Source of the DNA: an uncultured Eubacteriales bacterium
GTDB taxonomy: Bacteria > Bacillota > Clostridia > Oscillospirales > CAG-272
Assembly: GCA_934417455.1 (NCBI GenBank)
Contig: CAKRWK010000027.1
Location: 1-9,773, forward strand
Length of the DNA: 9,773 nucleotides
Reading direction: 5' to 3'
Positions 5,413 to 9,773 of this stretch are shown one piece after another. How positions within the stretch are numbered: the stretch's first letter is position 1; the number at the start of each line of letters is the position of its first letter. The translations under genes were made by a program, and so were the position numbers. The notes beneath the pieces are model-generated. The model worked only from the letters and a program-made list of their open reading frames with translations. It did not search any database and was not told the origin of the DNA.

Positions 5413-7329
5413 CTATGTTTCAAGCATCAAACCGGTTTCGTATTTTACGGAATAAACGGAAGCCGACATCGGGGGAAGCGCAAACGTCATCCCCTGTCTT
5501 TCAGCAAGCAAATCGCGGGCTCGCCCGGAAAAACGCAGTTGCTTCGGTATGTCCGCGCGATTGACAACAGTGAGGAATACTCTCTTTTTGTCATAGCGGG
5601 CAAAGATGAGTTCCGACCGCGTCAGAGAAAGAAGCCGGAAAGCGCCGTCCTTATAGACGTCATTTTCCCTTCGGAGTCTGCCGAGTGCCCGATACCGACC
5701 GAGAAGCGTCATATCTTCTCTGCCCCACGGAAACGGCCGTCGGTTGAACGGGTCCTGATACCCTTCCAGTCCCGCTTCGTCTCCGTAATATACCGACGGA
5801 ATACCGGGAATCGTTGCCAGAACGGTATATGCGCATATCAGTCGTTCCCTGCCGCGTGTCCGCTCTTCTTTCGTCATTTTTGCAACGGAGAGTTCGGCAT
5901 TGGTTCGATTTCCTCCCGGTTTTCCGCCAAGCACCGTCAGAATGCGTTCCGTATCATGCGTACCGAGCAGATTCATCTGCATATCGCGAATGCGTTTCGG
6001 TGCGTGATTTGCGACATCGGTCAGCGCATAACGGAGTTTTTCCGTATTCCCGACGGTAAAATATTCAATCAGGCCTTCCCTGACGGGATAATTCATCACA
6101 CCGTCAAGTTCGCGACCGAGATAATATTTTTTTCGGATACCGTAAGCGATCTTATTGGATGCGTCCTCCCAGACCTCGCCGTACAGAACGGACGGTTTTT
6201 CCGTTTCAGACAAAGCATGTTTGATTTTTTCGACAAAAGCATCGGACAGTTCGTCCACCACATCGAGCCGCATACCGGCAATCCCCATAGCGGCGTATTT
6301 CCGTATAACACCGTCCCGCCCGGTGAAAAACTCGCCGCAGGAGGGCACGTCCGGGTGTATACGCGGCAAGATGGGGATATTCCACCAACAAGTATACGTA
6401 TCCGGAAAATGCTGAAACTCATACCACGGAAAATACGGAGAAACTTTGCTTTGGTATGCGCCGACGCCGGGATAATTCCCCTCTTTATTAAAGTACAGGC
6501 TGTCGGCGCCGGTATGATTGAAAACGCCGTCCAGAATAATGCCAATACCGTACGTTTTTGCTTCGTCAATCAGAAAGCGAAGTGCCTCTTCGCCGCCGAA
6601 CATGGCGTCTACCGTCATATAGTCGGCCGTATCGTATTTATGATTCGACGGACTGTCAAACACGGGCGAAAGGTAAATCAGATTGACGCCGAGCGAGGCA
6701 ATATACGGGAGTTTTTCCCTCACACCGAAAAGCGTTCCGCCAAAAAACATATTATTCTTCAGCGGCGCGCCGGGGGAAGGCGCAAACTGAGGTATACCGT
6801 TTTCCCAGTCCCGGTTGATGAGGGCACCGGCTTTGACGGGAACATCCCCGCCCTTGGCAAAACGATCGACAAAAATGTGATAAATCACACCGCCGAGATA
6901 TTCTTTCGGTGCGGGATATGCAAATTCTGAAACGGAAATCTGTATATCCGGCCGTCGGTCATCGGCGCGGGAAAACGCAATCTTATCTTCCGCGCGATAA
7001 CCGAATATCCGACCGAAGACGGAACGAACGGACATGCGGCAAAAATACAGACCGACCTTCAAAGGCGCAAGGTCAACAAAAAATTCATCCGCATCATATG
7101 ACAGGCCGTGCCACTCGCCTTCGAGCCGACGGACAAGCCTGTCCGCCGACTCGGTATAGCATTCCAGAAAAACGGCGGACGCCCCGAGGGTACGTGGAAT
7201 ACGGAGAATCATTCCGCCTTTCTCCGTCTTTTCAAAAGCGCAGGACGTTTCTTCTTCCTCTCCGTGCAGAAAGACAAGTCCGGCCGTCAGACTCGGCGGG
7301 TCTTTCGGTATGTGAAATTCGTCTGTCAC
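5413..7329 (-). CDS. GH13 alpha-glycosidase, neopullulanase/cyclomaltodextrinase-like, intracellular
   Basis: The enzyme should hydrolyse alpha-1,4 (perhaps also alpha-1,6) bonds in maltodextrins, cyclodextrins or glycogen pieces. From the chosen start it has 638 residues. Residues 1 to about 135 form an N-terminal beta domain of the kind seen in neopullulanases. The GH13 barrel starts at GGVIYHIFVDRF near 146. The conserved regions are DGVFNH at 267-272, GMRLDVVDE with nucleophile Asp356, YGEVWE with acid/base Glu385, and GTHDTER with Asp459. YQDPFNRRPFPWG near 524-536 and a C-terminal beta domain follow. There is no signal peptide or membrane segment, so it acts in the cytoplasm. The frame stays open far upstream inside glgP, but the GTG at 7329, 19 nt after the glgP stop, is the first start outside it; GAGGAAAGGG lies upstream at a rather long spacing of about 11 nt, so the exact start is uncertain. 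It is co-directional with glgP and probably cotranscribed. Confidence 0.9.
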   Translation of the reverse strand: MTDEFHIPKDPPSLTAGLVFLHGEEEETSCAFEKTEKGGMILRIPRTLGASAVFLECYTESADRLVRRLEGEWHGLSYDADEFFVDLAPLKVGLYFCRMSVRSVFGRIFGYRAEDKIAFSRADDRRPDIQISVSEFAYPAPKEYLGGVIYHIFVDRFAKGGDVPVKAGALINRDWENGIPQFAPSPGAPLKNNMFFGGTLFGVREKLPYIASLGVNLIYLSPVFDSPSNHKYDTADYMTVDAMFGGEEALRFLIDEAKTYGIGIILDGVFNHTGADSLYFNKEGNYPGVGAYQSKVSPYFPWYEFQHFPDTYTCWWNIPILPRIHPDVPSCGEFFTGRDGVIRKYAAMGIAGMRLDVVDELSDAFVEKIKHALSETEKPSVLYGEVWEDASNKIAYGIRKKYYLGRELDGVMNYPVREGLIEYFTVGNTEKLRYALTDVANHAPKRIRDMQMNLLGTHDTERILTVLGGKPGGNRTNAELSVAKMTKEERTRGRERLICAYTVLATIPGIPSVYYGDEAGLEGYQDPFNRRPFPWGREDMTLLGRYRALGRLRRENDVYKDGAFRLLSLTRSELIFARYDKKRVFLTVVNRADIPKQLRFSGRARDLLAERQGMTFALPPMSASVYSVKYETGLMLET

Positions 7330-7348
7330 GTCGCGCGTTTCCCTTTCC

Positions 7349-9773
7349 TCAGTTTTTTTTGCTGCTGATGGGCGAAATATGCCAGATTTCGTCCGCGTAG
7401 TGACGCACGCTGTTGTCTGACGAGAAAATGCCGCTACGTGCCGTATTGATGAGAGATTTCTGCGACCATTCTCTGCGGTTTTCATAATCGTGCACCGCTT
7501 GTTTGTACGTGTAAAGATACTGATCAAAGTCGGCAAGGCACATATACGGGTCGGCAACTCCGTAGCCACCGTTGATAAGATAATCCGCAATATAAGAGAA
7601 GTTCTGTCCGCCGATGGGGGCACCGAACCGGTCAACAACCTTCCGGATGTTTTCGGAGGCATGATAGTAATCCCGCGCCACATAACCGGAACGCCAGAGT
7701 TCCTCCACTTCCGGTGTATTCAAGCCGAAAATATAAATATTATCGCTTCCGACCGCATCAAAGATCTCTACGTTGGCGCCATCCATCGTTCCCATGGTAA
7801 CGGCACCGTTCATCATCAGTTTCATACAGCCGGTTCCGCTGGCTTCCTTGCCTGCCAATGAAATCTGCTCTGAAATATCTGCCGAAGGAATCAGAATTTC
7901 CGCCAAAGATACATTGTACTCTTCCATGAAGACGACTTTCAGACGGTCGCGTGTGAGCGGATTGCGTTCCAGCTCTTCCGACAGGAACCAGATGAGTTTT
8001 ATCAGTTTCTTTGCCATGACATACCCAGGTGCCGCTTTACATCCGAAAATGAAAGTCTGCGGAGGAATGTCGGCATTCGGGTTTTCGAGAATCTCGATGT
8101 AGAGCGCCATGATTTTCATGACGTTGAGAAGTTGCCGTTTATACTCGTGCATGCGCTTGATCTGCACATCGAAAACGGAATCTGGATTCAGGACTTTGCC
8201 CGTTTTTTCAAACGCGTATTTTGCGAAGCGCTCTTTATTCATCTTCTTGATGGCCGCAACGCGGTCAAGCACGTCAACATCGTCCTTATACTTCTCAAAT
8301 CCTGACAACTGCATGGCGTCATCTCGGAAGCCGTTACCGATAAGTTCGTCGAGTAGTGCCACAAGCGCGGGATTCGCGTAATTCAGCCAACGGCGATGCA
8401 CAACGCCGTTGGTCACGTTGGTAAACTTTTTGGGCGTCATTTTGTAGAAATCATGGAAAATGGTTTTTTTCAGAATTTCGCTGTGCAATTTGGAAACACC
8501 GTTGACGGTATGAGAGCCGATGACGGACAGATTTGCCATACGCACCTGGTGATACGCAATGACAGACATGCGGGAAATTCTGTCCCAGTCACCGGGATAC
8601 AGATTCCAAAGATCAGCGGTAAACCGACGGTTGATTTCTGCAATAATACCGTAAATACGCGGCAGTTTCATGCTGAAAAGGTCTTCGCGCCAACATTCAA
8701 GTGCTTCCGGCAGGACGGTATGGTTCGTATAGGAAACGCAGGACGTGACAACATGCCACGCATCTTCCCACGCGTATGAATACACATCCATCAGAATCCG
8801 CATGAGTTCCGGAATACACAGCGCCGGGTGCGTATCGTTAATATGAATGGCCACGCGGTCTTCCAGACCGGCAAGAGAACCGTTTTCGTTGAAATAATCA
8901 CGGATGATGCTCTGCAAAGAAGCGGAAACAAGGAAATACTGCTGCGTCAGACGGAGAAGTTTTCCTTCGTCGTAATCATCCGGCGGATACAGTTGTTTTG
9001 TGATGGTTTCCACGTTCTCGGAATCCGAAAGTTTTTTGACATAAGAACTTTGCGATTCGTCATACCCCATCAGGCGAGTAAAAGGCTGACGGGCACGCCA
9101 AAGGCGGATAGTATTCGTCGCGTCGGTGGTCGTGCCGGGAATCATCAGGTCATACGGAACGGCTTTCACCTCATCGTATTCGGTATTAGTGATTTTGCAT
9201 TCCCCACCCTGCCAACTCTCCTGAATTTTTCCGCCGAAACGGACGGAAATGCTTTTTTCCGGGTGCGGAACAAGCCATGCGCCGCCCGTGCTTATCCAGT
9301 CGTCGACAAGTTCCACTTGCTCGCCGTCCACGATTTTCTGACGGAACAGACCGTTTTCGTACAGAAGCGAATATCCGCTTGCGGCATAGTCCATGGCCGT
9401 CAGAGAATCCATGAAACAGGCGGCCAAACGGCCGAGGCCACCGTTGCCGAGCCCGGGGTCGGATTCACAGGCAAAAATCTGGTCGAACGAAGAACCGAAG
9501 TCGCCGAGAATATCGCAAAGTTCATCATACAGGCCGAGGTTTTCGGCATTGTTTTTCAAAGAACGTCCGACAAGAAACTCCATACAGAGATAGCACACGC
9601 GTTTTCCCTTTACTGCCTTGACGCGTTTCTTGAAATGTGCGCGGTCATCGGTCAGAATGTCTTTCAGGACATACACCGTCGCATGGTAGAGTTGCTCTGC
9701 CGTTGCCTCCTCCGGTTTCAAAACGCCGCGGGAATTCAACTTCGGAAGCATGCGTTTTTTGAGGTCCTCCTTA
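7349..9773 (-). CDS. glgP: Glycogen/maltodextrin phosphorylase (GT35), 5' end cut by window
   Basis: This PLP enzyme releases glucose-1-phosphate from the non-reducing ends of glycogen or maltodextrin using phosphate. At least 800 residues are visible, against about 790-840 for bacterial members. Counting from the ATG at 9751, conserved blocks are DPGLGNGGLGRLAA near 98-111, INDTHPALCIPELM near 304-317, VTNGVVHRRWL near 446-456, FDVQIKRMHEYKRQ near 527-540, and the cofactor site KEASGTGCMK ending in Lys644, followed by NGAVTMGTMDGANVEI. The cofactor block usually reads GTGNMK; here Asn is replaced by Cys642. The frame is open to the right edge and the upstream codons read KEDLKKR, which looks like the usual N-terminal helix of clostridial phosphorylases, so the true start probably lies outside the window. 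AAGGAGG at 9766-9772 is 14 nt before the ATG at 9751 and leaves that start possible. The gene is followed after 19 nt by the GH13 enzyme, with which it forms a storage-polysaccharide breakdown unit. Confidence 0.95.
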   Translation of the reverse strand, partial: KEDLKKRMLPKLNSRGVLKPEEATAEQLYHATVYVLKDILTDDRAHFKKRVKAVKGKRVCYLCMEFLVGRSLKNNAENLGLYDELCDILGDFGSSFDQIFACESDPGLGNGGLGRLAACFMDSLTAMDYAASGYSLLYENGLFRQKIVDGEQVELVDDWISTGGAWLVPHPEKSISVRFGGKIQESWQGGECKITNTEYDEVKAVPYDLMIPGTTTDATNTIRLWRARQPFTRLMGYDESQSSYVKKLSDSENVETITKQLYPPDDYDEGKLLRLTQQYFLVSASLQSIIRDYFNENGSLAGLEDRVAIHINDTHPALCIPELMRILMDVYSYAWEDAWHVVTSCVSYTNHTVLPEALECWREDLFSMKLPRIYGIIAEINRRFTADLWNLYPGDWDRISRMSVIAYHQVRMANLSVIGSHTVNGVSKLHSEILKKTIFHDFYKMTPKKFTNVTNGVVHRRWLNYANPALVALLDELIGNGFRDDAMQLSGFEKYKDDVDVLDRVAAIKKMNKERFAKYAFEKTGKVLNPDSVFDVQIKRMHEYKRQLLNVMKIMALYIEILENPNADIPPQTFIFGCKAAPGYVMAKKLIKLIWFLSEELERNPLTRDRLKVVFMEEYNVSLAEILIPSADISEQISLAGKEASGTGCMKLMMNGAVTMGTMDGANVEIFDAVGSDNIYIFGLNTPEVEELWRSGYVARDYYHASENIRKVVDRFGAPIGGQNFSYIADYLINGGYGVADPYMCLADFDQYLYTYKQAVHDYENRREWSQKSLINTARSGIFSSDNSVRHYADEIWHISPISSKKN

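Noticed and set aside
5293..6930. A 545-codon open frame on the + strand opposite the GH13 gene.
   Set aside because: It is antisense to a gene with all GH13 catalytic regions intact, and its product resembles no family I know.
7330..7683. Extension of the GH13 frame to an ATG at 7683 inside glgP.
   Set aside because: It would overlap the conserved C-terminus of GlgP by about 335 nt and adds Ser/Arg/Thr-rich sequence unlike any GH13 N-terminal domain; the GTG at 7329 just after the glgP stop is more likely.

Overview
The window looks like a chromosomal piece of an uncultured anaerobic Firmicutes/Clostridia-type bacterium. The evidence is Shine-Dalgarno sites of the AAGGAGG/GAGG type, TTG and GTG starts, rho-independent terminators, and the gene families present: a clostridial-type GlnRS, a DUF3343 Se/S-carrier-like protein beside a TIGR01977-type aminotransferase, and an intracellular GH13/GlgP pair. 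Most coding DNA is near 50% GC by eye. No mobile element, tRNA, rRNA or CRISPR array is visible. The genus cannot be fixed from the sequence alone.

Left edge (1-721): the last 61 codons of rplA (ribosomal protein L1, + strand) end at 187 and are followed at once by a strong terminator (204-240). rplJ does not follow, so the usual rplK-rplA-rplJ-rplL order is broken here. Bases 241-383 hold nothing I can call. An AT-rich island (hand count about 31% GC over 371-660) carries, on the - strand, the wreck of a small MazG-like NTP pyrophosphohydrolase gene. Its promoter and ribosome binding site are still good, but the metal-binding core is deleted and the tail is out of frame (384-608).

Operon A (- strand, 3779 to 722): promoter (3801-3829), MBL-fold hydrolase, glnS (glutaminyl-tRNA synthetase), comF (ComFC/GntX-type phosphoribosyltransferase), terminator (685-721). 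The genes are 14 nt apart and then overlap by an ATGA, so they are probably one transcript.

Operon B (+ strand, 3923 to 5285), divergent from operon A: a 73-residue DUF3343 (putative Se/S carrier-like) protein starting at TTG, overlapping by 23 nt a class V aminotransferase of the cysteine desulfurase/selenocysteine lyase superfamily. The pair suggests that sulfur or selenium from (seleno)cysteine is mobilised by the PLP enzyme and passed to the single cysteine of the small protein. This is the least characterised unit in the window.

Operon C (- strand, 9773 to 5413): glgP (glycogen/maltodextrin phosphorylase, cut by the right window edge) followed after 19 nt by a GH13 neopullulanase/cyclomaltodextrinase-like enzyme without a signal peptide. 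Together they fit intracellular breakdown of glycogen or imported maltodextrins. Operons B and C converge on a 127-nt gap (5286-5412) containing weak, possibly bidirectional terminator hairpins.
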